Origin: Cephalotus follicularis
Lineage: Eukaryota > Streptophyta > Magnoliopsida > Oxalidales > Cephalotaceae
DNA: 64,000 bases
Direction of reading: 5' to 3'
Assembly (NCBI GenBank): GCA_001972305.1
Contig: BDDD01005760.1
Span: 33,891-97,890 of the forward strand
Part shown: piece after piece, positions 23,707 to 34,440 of the stretch
How positions within the stretch are numbered: position 1 is the stretch's first letter
Layout of the letters: the number at the start of each line of letters is the position of its first letter
Position numbers and translations under genes: made by a program
Notes under the pieces: generated by a model
What the model was told of the DNA's origin: nothing
The model's database searches: none
Seen by the model: the letters and a program-made list of their open reading frames with translations, nothing else

Positions 23707-26700
23707 TGTCACAGCCGTCCCAACCCAGACGGATGTGACCATCACATGGCAAGACTCCTTTCGGAAACCTCCACGTGATATCTTAAACCTTATCTAAAAA
23801 CTTCTTAAAACCATAAAAAGAAATCATAAAGTTAAACTTTTTATGAAAACTTGAAAATTTTTCTAACTCTTAAATTTTTACGAAAATCGGGCATGTAGTA
23901 TTTGTTTATTAGACTATGCCCCCTGTAAAGAAAAACACAGTTTATATCCACACTCCCGAAGGAGGAATCAGCAGTTTATAATTGGGCTCAGCCTTTCTTA
24001 AATCAAAATTGGCCACAGCCATCAACAACCCACAAATTAAAACTGTAAATATGCATGAGTTGGGCTCTGTCTCAACTATATTTTCAAAGCATGAAAAGAA
24101 AATAGGCTTCAACCCTTCAATGCAAAACCATAATGTAAAACATTTATGAAATGCGTAAATAATGCATAATTTAAAATCTAATGTCGTGAATGATATGCAT
24201 GTGTTGCACTCTGGTAGGCATGCCTCACTCTCATGGTCCATCCTCTACTGAATCTGACTTAGCAACTGCTCACCGTCATCTGAAAAAGAAAACTGGGAAG
24301 GGGTTAGTCCAAATGACTAAGTGAGTTGAGACAAGTCATTCCCTGTTACATCCATGAATAATCGGATGTTCTGAAAGAAAACGATATAGAAATGATCAAG
24401 AATATATAAAGCAATAATTAAGGCGGAACAAATCAACAAGACTTCAATAAAAGCAACTCAACAATGAAAGGTACTGAACAAATCTCATAACTTAAACTGG
24501 TATTACACGAGTACAATAGAATCACAATAAGCTCATAGTGCAATCAAACAATCAGAATTACAAATAGGATCAGTAATCATAAATCAAGAAATGCGCCCAC
24601 AAGATACCTGGGATACTGACACAACTTGCTATTTGGGATGCTAACACAACTATGTTGTCTGGGATACTAACACAGCTGTACTATCTGGAATGCCAGCAGA
24701 ACTGTACTATCTAGATTCTGACATTACTATGCTGACTGAAATGTTGATACTACTATACTGACTGGATACTGACATTACTATGATGTCTGAGATGCTGAAA
24801 TACTATACTGTAATAATCATACCTCATATTTGGACATATCTGATGGCAACACTGATCATGTCATCCTCAACGTAGTACCCCCTCTACCCTTGCCTAAGGG
24901 GCCTACTACGCTACACTCACCCCCTACCCTCGCCCGGGGGTCTACTATACTGCACTCACCCCTTACCCTCGCCCGGGGGTCTACTATATTGCACGTACCC
25001 CCTCTACCCTCGCCCGAGGGGCCTACGTACAAAACATATGAATATCATCTCATCTCATGTCATGAGCTCATCATATATCATATCATCATTCTCATGCACC
25101 GGTGCAATATCTCATGTCACCTCCATATCTCATTGCACTACTATATCTTCTGTCTCTGCCATATCTAATGGAAATACTGCTCTGCCCTGGCCATATCTAA
25201 TGGCAATCAGACTAGTAATATGGTCTATCAAGTGAGTAACGGAGCTCGGCCGCACTAACACTCATCATACCATCATAGACAACAATATGCTGCAGATCCA
25301 GGTGTGGAACCCGGGGGCAGTTCCCACATAACACCCCATCATAGACAATGGGCCTGCTAAGGAGAATTGAGCGTTGAATATAAACCTCACCCTGGACCAA
25401 TATCATATATGACATATCATTGGTACCAACATCAGAGTACAAATATGACATCACAAACACAATGATAGGTAATATTGGAAGGTGGGTTAGCCACCCAGAA
25501 TCTGACACATAATCCACAAACATGCTCAACATAAGATATGTGGGGATTCAAATCCCGCTCCAATAGACCATTATTACTGTCACAGACTATATAATACCCA
25601 GCATCTGAATACAAGTATCATAGCAAGATCACAATGTAACACAATATAAGAAGGTGAACTAATCACTCAAAATATGAGTATTACTTGCTCAAAATCATAT
25701 CAAGCTAAGAAATATAAGTTACCAAAGACGTACCAGGCATACAAATCCTGACCGAATCATAATATAAAACAGACAACAGGGCACATGTAATAAACAAGAA
25801 TCTCAGAATAATAAGAAGGAAGGGAATGTCTAACTCACTGTATCAATGTTCAATCACCCATGCAAACTAGCCCCTTGATACTCTGGATCATCCACAGGAT
25901 CCGCGTCTCACGGGATGTTGAAAACTAATTTGGATATCGAATTCCACGTCATGAACTAGAAACTCCACTATCATCGATCAAATCCTTAATTGTGCATGAA
26001 TACACGTATGAGCTACTTTATGCATTAAGATATTTTATCAAAGTGAAACTTTCTAAATCATAATTAAAAGATTCCAGTAGTCTGTCATTCAAAAATCGAG
26101 TAAAACCGACAAGCTAAGCTCTAGTCTCCTTTGTAAAGTCATTGTTAAATGACCTTTCCGAAAAAGCAAAATTAACACCCTTTTTACGATTTTTAAAGAT
26201 CCAATGGAGTTAAAACTTTAGGAAAGGTGTTTATTACTATCCAAGAGTCTACCACTGAAAAATAAGTTCAAACTGATGACCAAAGCCATGAGCTACTTTG
26301 AAAAACTAAAGTTTGCTATTTTTCCGTAAAAATTGCAAAAATGAAACTTTTTGGCGAAAATCAAATATGTTTGACACCAAACATTCAGGAATGTGTTTAA
26401 ACATATCTAGGAGCCTGCTACTCAAAATCAATTCAAATGGATAAACAGAGCTATATGCTCCTTTATAAAATCACTGATTCAAAACAATTTTAGCGTAACT
26501 TCGCACTTTTCAATTTAAACCAAGTTTGTTTGGCACGAAACTTTACAGGTAATATTTAAACATATTCTAAGGTCTACCATTAAAATTTTAAGTCAATCGG
26601 ACAACTCCAGGTTGAAAAAGTGACTAAAACGCCATTTCGGCGACGTGACGGCTAAAATTGCCGATATCAACCAATACAATTTTCCTTAATTTACTATCAC

Positions 26701-27676
26701 ATTGGCCTCACTAACTCCATAAAGTCAGTTGCAATCCCTGAAAACAAACAGTTTGTGCTCATACGCAGTTTCCCCATCGCATATATTAATCATCTCAATA
26801 TGCATATTCGTACAAACCATTTCAAACAGTCCATATAACTATTCAAAATGCATAATGCAAAGCAAGTAGTATAATCCTACCTCACTAAAACTGATAGCTT
26901 GCAACAATGGAGATTCTGCTGCCAACTCTTCTTCTTCTTCTCTGTCAAACCGAATTGCTGACTACCGAACTCCCTGTTTCCACTCCATTACCGAATCGTC
27001 GACTGCCAGTTCCTCCAAGCTCCAATTGCATCAAACCGAGCTTCTCTCCTACAACAATCACGGCGGCAGAAATGAGTGTCACCAAATGGAAGCTCTAAGC
27101 TTCGGTATTTAAGGAGAAGTAAAATGACAGAGAGACAAGGGAAGAGGAATTACCGTCGTTGTAGTCGTGCTCTCCTTCTCTGCCACAATGCTCTCTCATT
27201 CTCTCGCTCTCTCGCTGTCTTCTTCCATTCAGGAGACGAACCCGTGAAATGAGAGTGTCGAACTATCTCCCTTTCTCATTTCTCTGTCAACCAGAAGCCT
27301 GGGAAGCGGCCATTACGCCACTAACACAGCAACGGCTCCTCCCTGCGCCACTGAGATTCCACTGTGCCAAACCCACTTGCCTGAGATTACTCAGCTTTCA
27401 AAACCCACTAATTCGCCTTCTCACTTGGCAAAAAAATGGCGGGTGACAGTGGCGGCAAAGAAGAAGGAGAAAGAAGGAAAAAAGAGGGAAGAGAGGAAGG
27501 TACCTTGCAATGGAGATCGTCGTCCCTCTCTATTCCCGATCACGGGTGCTTCGCTCGACGTCGTCTTCTCCGATGCGCCTCGCCCTCTCGTTCTATGCCT
27601 CTTCTGTTAGCGATAATATTAAATATGCTCACGTCTTTTACACGTCAACCAAGTAAAAGTGACACGGGGTGTCACA
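23707..27676 (-). repeat. Solo long LTR D (family 1) with perfect TSD
   Basis: Begins TGTCACAGCCGTCCC at 23707 and ends GACACGGGGTGTCACA at 27676, 3970 bp, with exact TSD GGGTA (23702-23706 and 27677-27681). It shows the complete family 1 terminus. In minus sense it has 5' splice sites GAG|GTAGGA (about 26883) and CA|GTGAGT (25838-25833), branch-like GGACTAACCCC, and TTTTTCAG at about 24281. Additional low-order repeats of 'CTACCCTCGCCCGGGGG..CTACTA' occur at 24885-25025. No coding domain. Confidence 0.75.
24885..25025. repeat. Short tandem-like repeats in LTR D
   Basis: Four imperfect units of about 37 bp containing TACCCTYGCCCGGGGG and CTACTA(T/C), local to this copy. Confidence 0.55.
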
Positions 27677-28030
27677 GGGTATCCCATTGCTTTGGAATGA
27701 ATCATTTGATTGAAAATTAAAATTGATCACCCTATACACCTAATGCCCATAATTGATTATTTCTTCCATTGTGCCTAGAGCCTTTGTTCCCAACACTTAA
27801 AACCTTAGAACTTCTTAAGCCATCATCAATTCTTACTATGCCAAAAACTTAAAGATAAATGGAGCAATCTAACGCAATATACTCTAAATTTCATGAACTA
27901 ATACCAACAATATGAAGATAAACTATTAGTCTGATAATCAAAATTAGCAACGGAAAATACTCTATGGAAACAATTAACCAGGAAGTAATAAAGCTTACCA
28001 ACTAGGCAGACAAACTACCCCACAGAAATT
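27677..28030. other. Continuation of unit G, boundary unclear
   Basis: After the second GGGTA the sequence continues the flank that ended at 23706. No ORF. Near 28000 it meets sequence that aligns with the right portions of family 1 units; the join could not be placed. Confidence 0.3.
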
Positions 28031-29091
28031 AAGCATCGTCGGAGTTCTGCCGGTCTCTGGCCAAGTTCCAACAGCCTCATCGGAGCTCCGACCAAGTCAT
28101 CACTGGCCACCAATGGCTCCGATCTACGCGTCAGTGCTCGTGACTCACCATGACTCACTGAGGAATGCGTAGCCACAGCTTCTGCATTGTCGGACTCACT
28201 GAATCAACTCAGCGATCTCCAGTGACATCACCATGGCCCGGCGATGCCACCGATGGCCACCTAAAGCTTTAATCTTCTCACTAGTAGTCGAGGCTTGCTG
28301 TGACTCGGACAGCTACATCAACCTACAACCTTCACTGAGCTTAACCCACTGAGTTGACTCAGTCAACAAAAACCCATCAATTTGACTACGAAATCAAACA
28401 AAAATCGACACAAGTAAAGCTGAACTTCAATGTGAAGCTCAGCTCTACCTATGACGATCACAATAGTGGAAGGGTGTCACCGGAAACGAAGCTCCAAGCT
28501 TCGGAGTCCATGGAGAAAGATGGAGACGGTGAAGAAGAGAAAGAGTGTCGCTCGTCCATGAACTATGGTAAAGGCTAGCACCAACTCGCCTTCTCTCTCT
28601 CTCAGTGAACGCCCAGCACGGCGTCTCACTCCCTTTTTTCTTTTAGGTACCCGACGCCAATTCTCTCACTCATTTCTTTCATATGCGCCCGGCGCATTTT
28701 TTTCTTGGTTTTTCTCCAAGTGTGTGGAACATTCTAGAATGATGGAGATTTCTCAAGAGTTGGGCTTGAATCTTGTTAAAGAAAATGATTGGGCTGCCAG
28801 ATTTTTAAAAAAATTAATTGGGCCTTATGCATTAATGCAATACATATTAGATTTTTATCAGTAGAAACCGCTGACGCTTTTGTTGAAACCGTCGACGCTT
28901 TCTCTGTTCCTATGACCAAGTTCTTCATGATCAATTTAATTAGTATAATTACAACAACTTCACAAAAATTTCTATTAAAGAGAGAAATGATATGATATGG
29001 GTGAAAACATATGTATATCATGTATGTTTGAAATGATGTCATAGAATGTAGTCCTATAAAACCACTCTCCTAAATGTGACACGGGGTGTCA
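28031..29091 (-). repeat. Right portion of a family 1 long LTR (E)
   Basis: Contains the 'cggagttctgccgg..gagctccgacc' words seen at 7130 and 8170, a CT-rich segment, GCTGACGC/GTCGACGC motifs (28863-28900), and the terminus GTGACACGGGGTGTCA at 29091. The left end is missing. It abuts the copia relic at 29092. Open frames here (for example 28354-28578) have no domain. Confidence 0.5.
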
Positions 29092-29418
29092 TAGTTTCTA
29101 TTACTGGTGAACTTACGCAAATGGTACCAGCCCCATTTCCATAGATGTCATCCTAACCACTTCTCTGGCTAGGGGTTTTGTAAAGGGATCAGCCAAGCTT
29201 TTGCTTGAGTTTACATAGACAATTTTATACTTCCATCTTGAATCAATTGTCTCACATATTCATGTCTTAGACTTATATGTCTTGACTTGCCATTATAAGT
29301 GCTACTATAAGCCCTTGATAAAGTAGCATAACTATCACAATTGATAAAAATAGGAGGTATATGACTAGGCCACAACTTGATGTCCATTAACAAATTTCTA
29401 ATCCATCCAGCCTCTTTC
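29092..29418 (-). pseudogene. Ty1/copia RNase H, C-terminal fragment
   Basis: Minus-strand translation reads like the end of a copia polyprotein: 'KEAGWIRNLLMDIKLWP', 'FINCDSYATLSRAYSS' (RNase H catalytic Asp context), 'KSRHISLRHEYVRQLI', then after a stop 'LADPFTKPLAREVVRM' style words. It continues the fragment at 33919-34440, from which it is separated by two inserted repeats. Both parts are degenerate. Confidence 0.75.
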
Positions 29419-29609
29419 TGTAACGCCCTGAAAAAACCCCTTACTGTTTTAGCATATTGTGCATTCTATGGCACGGTATTTATGAATTTTATGGAATTGA
29501 TTGTGCATGTGGATATGTATGGTATGAGAGTATTTTAATACTCATATGAATATATGGTATGTCTATTTACTGTATTTCATATGCATGGGGGTAGAGTTAG
29601 CGAGAAACC

Positions 29610-29618
29610 TATAAATAG
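29610..29618 (+). promoter_or_regulatory. TATA box of LTR H
   Basis: TATAAATAG in a CCTATAAATAGAG context, 191 bp from the LTR start, upstream of the family 1 leader. It is the clearest family 1 TATA box and fixes the sense direction of the family. Confidence 0.55.
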
Positions 29619-29778
29619 AGAGCTTAAACACATTTCCTCACTTATACATCTCTCGTTATATAAGCATGGAAAGTATGTTTATGGATATTGTTATGTAATA
29701 ACGTTGTAGACTTGGAATCCTGTATTCGATCCGGAGCCATCGAGGGGTTAACCAGCGGTTGTTACCTTCCGTAAATCA

Positions 29779-31904
29779 GTGAGTAGAACATCTCCTTCCT
29801 TACTTATTCTATTTCTTCTTGATATTCCTTGATGATGGATATTAATTATATTCATATGTTGACGATAGCCTGTTGTTGATTTCTATGATTTGTGATATGT
29901 TGATTCCATAATTGTTCTTGGAATCCATTATCGGTATTTCGATTGAATGTTCATATTGATATGACTTGTTGATAGTTGATTTGAAACAAATTCCTTAATC
30001 GTTTGCTTTGAGCCCTCTGTTGGTATCCCGATCGAATGTTTACATTGATATGAGACCTTGTGATTGTATATTCATTTCACTTCGCGATGTCGTATCCGCA
30101 TTGGCTCCTGCGGACATATATTATTTCTGTTGTTGTTGTTATATCTGTTTGACTTCAACGAAGATCTATTTCATTCTATTGCTATTGTTATATTCATTCT
30201 AGCTTCGTATTGTCATGTTGGAGTTGTATTGTTAGCTATGTGCTCTTTTTTGGTTCTTTTATGAGATGGCTATTGAGGGCCGGATTTGTTGAGTTTGATT
30301 GGTTTCCGTATTCTTATACTTGAGCTTTGTTGTTGATACCGTTGAGCAATTCTTTATTTGAGAGTCCTGTTGTTTTCATATGTGCCCGGTTTCTTGTGAT
30401 ATGTGATCTTGGTTGGGATTTGCAATCCCGTATGTCTTATGTTGTCGTATTCATTGTTGTGATGTGATTCCGAGCGGGTATGTGCTCTGGGTGACTTTGT
30501 CACCTTCTCACACTTGTGACTTTGTGACTTGTTATATTATTTTACTATGTTTTACTCAGATGCTGGGTACCGGGATTATGCATATGATATGTATTACCGG
30601 TCCAAGGAGTGGTATATGTTCGACGCTCAACTCTACTTAGCAGGCTCATTGGTCTATGATGGGGTGTTATGTGGAAACTGCCCCCGGGTTCCATACCTGG
30701 ATCTGCAGCATACTATTGTCTATGATGGTATGCTGAGTGTGAGTGCAACAGAGCTGCTCCATTACCCTCCTATTGGACTGTGTTTGGTTGAGATATATAT
30801 ATTGCACGCGGGTCCCTCGGATGTGGTTGAGTGTGCGTGCGAGTTTTCTCGGCGAGGGCTAGGGTCCGTGCGGTATATGCCAGCCCCTCGTGCGAGGTAT
30901 GGATGTTATGCTTACCATAGGCACTCTGCACCGGTGTATGAAGGATGATGTACACATCCTGTAGTCTATTGGCCTGATATTATTGCTGCAGTGGTTATGA
31001 TATGATGCCATGTGATTTGGCAGGGATATGATATGACGCCATGTGATTTGGCGGGTATATGAGACAGTGATATGATAGGTACCAGCATCCTCTTATATGT
31101 TTATGATTCTCTGGGCACATATTACATTTTGATATTGATACTGTCATTTGAGTTATGATCATATCATTAAGCTTTAATATCCCGATACTTGATATTATTG
31201 TGACTCACATATTTGATTATTGCCTTCATTATGATATTTGTTCAGTGGACTTCCTTGTTGAGTCTTTGGTTAATTCATTGTGAGTCCATCGTATTGTAGA
31301 GTATTGACTTGATCATTGAGATTGTTTCATGGATTCTTAAGTTATTGCATTTGATGAGTTTGAGCGTTCTTTTATGGAGCCATGATGGTCTTTTATCTCT
31401 TTCATTTATTGATTCTACCAGCATGAGTTTATATTCTTGATCACATCCTTGATTCTTGATATTTTATGTACTCTGATTTTATTGTACTCGTGAGTCTTGA
31501 GCTTTGAGATGATCTTGATTTCTTTTGTGGATCTTGTTATCATTTCTTGACTTATATTTATATTGTGGAGCTAATTGTTGAGGATCGAGATTTCCTTCTC
31601 AGATTTCGTTTATACTTGCGTATCATGATTCCTTTTTGTGAGTTAACGTTTGTGAACTCGATATCCCTTTGTGATTTCGATATCCTTTGTGGATCATGAT
31701 TTGTTATGGATCTCGACATCTTCTGTTGATTTTGACTATCCTTTTGGATCTTGATTTCATTTCTTGCTGTAGATTTACATTGCATTCTACTTTGAGCTTA
31801 TATCATTTCTCTTTTTATTCGGTATATAGTTATGGGAGATGTATTTATTGTTTCTACTCACTTAGTCATTTGGACTAACTCCCTCCTTTTTCCTTCCCTT
31901 CTAG
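29779..31904 (+). other. Intron-like segment inside LTR H
   Basis: Bounded by GTGAGT (29779) and TTCTAG (31904), with branch-like GGACTAAC 25 nt before the 3' end, 2126 nt. Equivalent signals are spaced 2134 nt in B, about 2040 in A, 1559 in D and 1245 in C (the last with insertions and a deletion). Splicing is inferred from conservation of the signals only. Confidence 0.45.
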
Positions 31905-32458
31905 ATAGAGGCAAGGAGTTGCTAGGTCAGCTGTAGTAGATGTTGGACCACGAGGGCAAGGCATGCTACCAGGGTTTAACACATGCATAACTACATCAGC
32001 ATTAAATTTCCAAATTTACTCATGTTTCTATATATAAATGGTTTACCTTTATAGTTTTGCCTTTAAAGGGCCGAGCCCTATATATTTACTTTTATTGCTA
32101 GTTGAAATGGTTGAGGCTGAGCCCAACCCATGTTTACTGCTTTAAAATTGTGGTTTGCTGAGGGTTGAGCCCATTTTAAAACTGTTGATTCCTCCTTCGG
32201 GAGTGTGATTATAAACTGTGTTTTTATTTACAGGGGGCATAGTCCGATAAACGGATACTACATGCCCGATTTTCGTAAAAATTTAAGAGTTAGAAAAAAA
32301 TTTCAAGTTTTTGGAAAAAGCTTAACTTATGGTTTGATGAAATTGTTTTAAAGAAATTTTAGGTTTTAAGATATCACGTGGTGGTTTCTGAAAGGTGACT
32401 TGCCACGTGATTGTCACATTCGTCTCGGTATCAGTTGTTGTAGGGAACAGGTGTGACA

Positions 32459-33918
32459 GATTAGGTATTCAAAAGGAATTTGATTGCAAACCAAAGGATC
32501 TTTTCCATTCTTCCAACGCCTAGTCAAAGCACAGGCGCTTAGGACTTAACTGACGACGCTTAAGCTCTAAGCGTTGCTTCTTAAGACCAAGGCGTTATCG
32601 CTTTGTTTGTAAGTTTTTTCGTAAATGTTTTTAAAGCACTTTTTCTAAATGGTTTTCTACCGGGCCCTTTTCTAGGCCTGTATACAGTGAAACTGGGTTT
32701 CTTCCCAAGGTTTTCAAGATGATTATAGCAAGGGTAAGGGTAAGGTAAAGTCTATAAAGTTTTCATAGAACATGGTTGGTTGAGCTTATAGCGGTGCTAC
32801 CTATATGCAACCAATTTCTAGTCGAGCTCCTATCGGTACTCCCTACAGGCAACTCGAGGTATAACTGTAGTGCTATGTGCTACCTTCAGGAGTGTTATAC
32901 TCATGTACGAATAGATGGACATGGTGATCGATTGAGCTCCTTGCGATACTACCAATAGGCAATTGGGTCTGGTGAGCTCCTAACAGTACTACTGGTAGGC
33001 ACTAGATGTCTAGACTCAAGCACGTGCCACTTTTAGGTGGTAGTTCTAGACTCATAATGAAGGATGGTATGTCATGGTATGCTATGGTATGAATTGCATG
33101 GATCTGTAACTAGTTGAGCTCTTGCCGGTACTACTTATTGGCAACTGGTTCTAGTTGAGCTATTAATGGTACTACCGTTTGGCAACTAAATATTCTTAAC
33201 ATCGAGCTTTTACCAGGTTGGACTTACGGATAAAGGATTGCTCGGTTAACCACTTATATATGCTGGTATGAGATAAATTTATATAGGATAGTGTATATAT
33301 GATTTAATTAACTCTTTGATTGTTTGATAGATAGATGGATAGGAGTGTATGTTTAGGTTAACAGTTTATATGTAAGCCTGCATGAGACGGTTTTATATAT
33401 GGATTTGTCAACCACAATTGTTCACGCATTATTATACGTCATGCATTGATATCTGCTATACATGTTCATATAATCAGCATAAGAATTGTGTTTCTACAAG
33501 GCCTTTAGGCCGACCCATCCTTCGAGATGGGGCATGTATATGTGTTCAGGGATAGATGAAGTCAGAACTTGTGGCAGTGGTCATAGACATGAGGACTAGT
33601 GATGGCACAGATTGATATATGCAAGGATGCTGATGGCTTAAGCACCTTATTGTTTTATGTACTGCTTTATGTTGTAATTGTATAAGATAGTTTGTGATTG
33701 TATTGAATTGTAAGGATATGGTATGAACATGATATGTAAGGATCTTACATGATTTAATGTTTAAGATGTTTTTGAATGGATTACGTACGTTATTATTAAA
33801 GTTTTGAATTTGTATGGATTTTCATTGTACAAAATAGGCTTACTCATACCCGACATAAGTGATTGAACGGATTTGAGTAGTGTCTTATACCTCCTACGGA
33901 TACAAGGTCTGACAGTAC
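32459..33918 (+). repeat. Second repeat splitting the copia gene (I)
   Basis: Non-coding, with GCG-type motifs (32510-32600) and several copies of 'GAGCTC(C/T)T..GGTACTAC..GGCAACT' between 32780 and 33190, ending about GGTCTGACA at 33914. It resembles the R-U5 part of another long LTR. Together with H it separates the two copia fragments; no flanking duplication was recognised. Confidence 0.4.
32780..33190. repeat. Degenerate ~50-bp repeats (GAGCTCCTA..TACTACC..GGCAACT)
   Basis: About six imperfect units, each with a GAGCTC/GAGCTT word, a GGTACTAC-type word and GGCAACT or GGCACTAG, at about 32780, 32824, 32934, 32968, 33115 and 33155. Confidence 0.55.
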
Positions 33919-34440
33919 ATGTCACTAAGGCAATAAATTCAGATTCTATAGTTAGGTGAGTTATACATGTTTGTTTCTTGCTTTCACAAGAAACAGCTCC
34001 ATCGACTAAGCTATACCCCCTACAAGAGGTAGACTGATTATCTTCCACTTTAGTAATCCAACTAGAATCGATGTAACCTTTTAATACACTTGGATGCTCA
34101 CAATAAAACAATCCCAAATTCTTGGTTTTCTTAAGATAACAAAAAATTATAGTAATAGCATTCCAATGTTCTATACTTTGATTACTAGTGTATCTACTCA
34201 ACATACACATGGATTAAGATATATCGAGTCTTGTACAATGCACTACATATATTAAAGATCCTATAGCATTAGCATACTCAAGTTCTGCCACTAATTTTTT
34301 AGTATTGTATTTTAATTTAATATTAGGATGAAATGGAGTGTTTACTTCTTTACACCTAAGATGTTTGAATTTATCTAACATTTTATCAATGTAATGTCAT
34401 TGGTTCAAAGAATAACACTCACTATATTTTTTTTTAACTT
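33919..34440 (-). pseudogene. Ty1/copia RT C-terminus / RNase H start
   Basis: On the minus strand, 'YANAIGSLIYVVHCTRLDIS' (RT C-terminal YA.AIGSLMY.M.CTRPDI), then after a stop 'CMLSRYTSNQSIEHWNAI', 'LGLFY', 'GYIDSSW' and 'TIESEFIALVTC'. This is the canonical copia order from the connection region into RNase H. A stop replaces the expected AYA.. after DI, so it is a pseudogene. The reading continues at 29418 after the H + I insertion. Confidence 0.8.

Larger units (their letters stand above)
29419..32458 (+). repeat. Long LTR H (family 1), plus sense
   Basis: Inverted relative to copies A-F. It begins TGTAACGCCCTG at 29419 (compare the complement of LTR C's end, TGTAATACCCTG) and ends GGTGTGACA at 32458, 3040 bp. 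TATA box 29610-29618, 5' splice site CA|GTGAGT 29779-29784, branch-like GGACTAAC 31872-31879, pyrimidine tract and TTCTAG ending 31904, then the conserved CCGATAAACGG block near 32250. The flanking pentamers CTTTC and GATTA differ, so no TSD. No coding domain; the 139-codon frame at 30529-30948 follows the conserved non-coding block. Confidence 0.65.

Noticed and set aside
30529..30948. 139-codon plus-strand frame in LTR H
   Set aside because: It translates the conserved non-coding family 1 block; the frame is broken in other copies.
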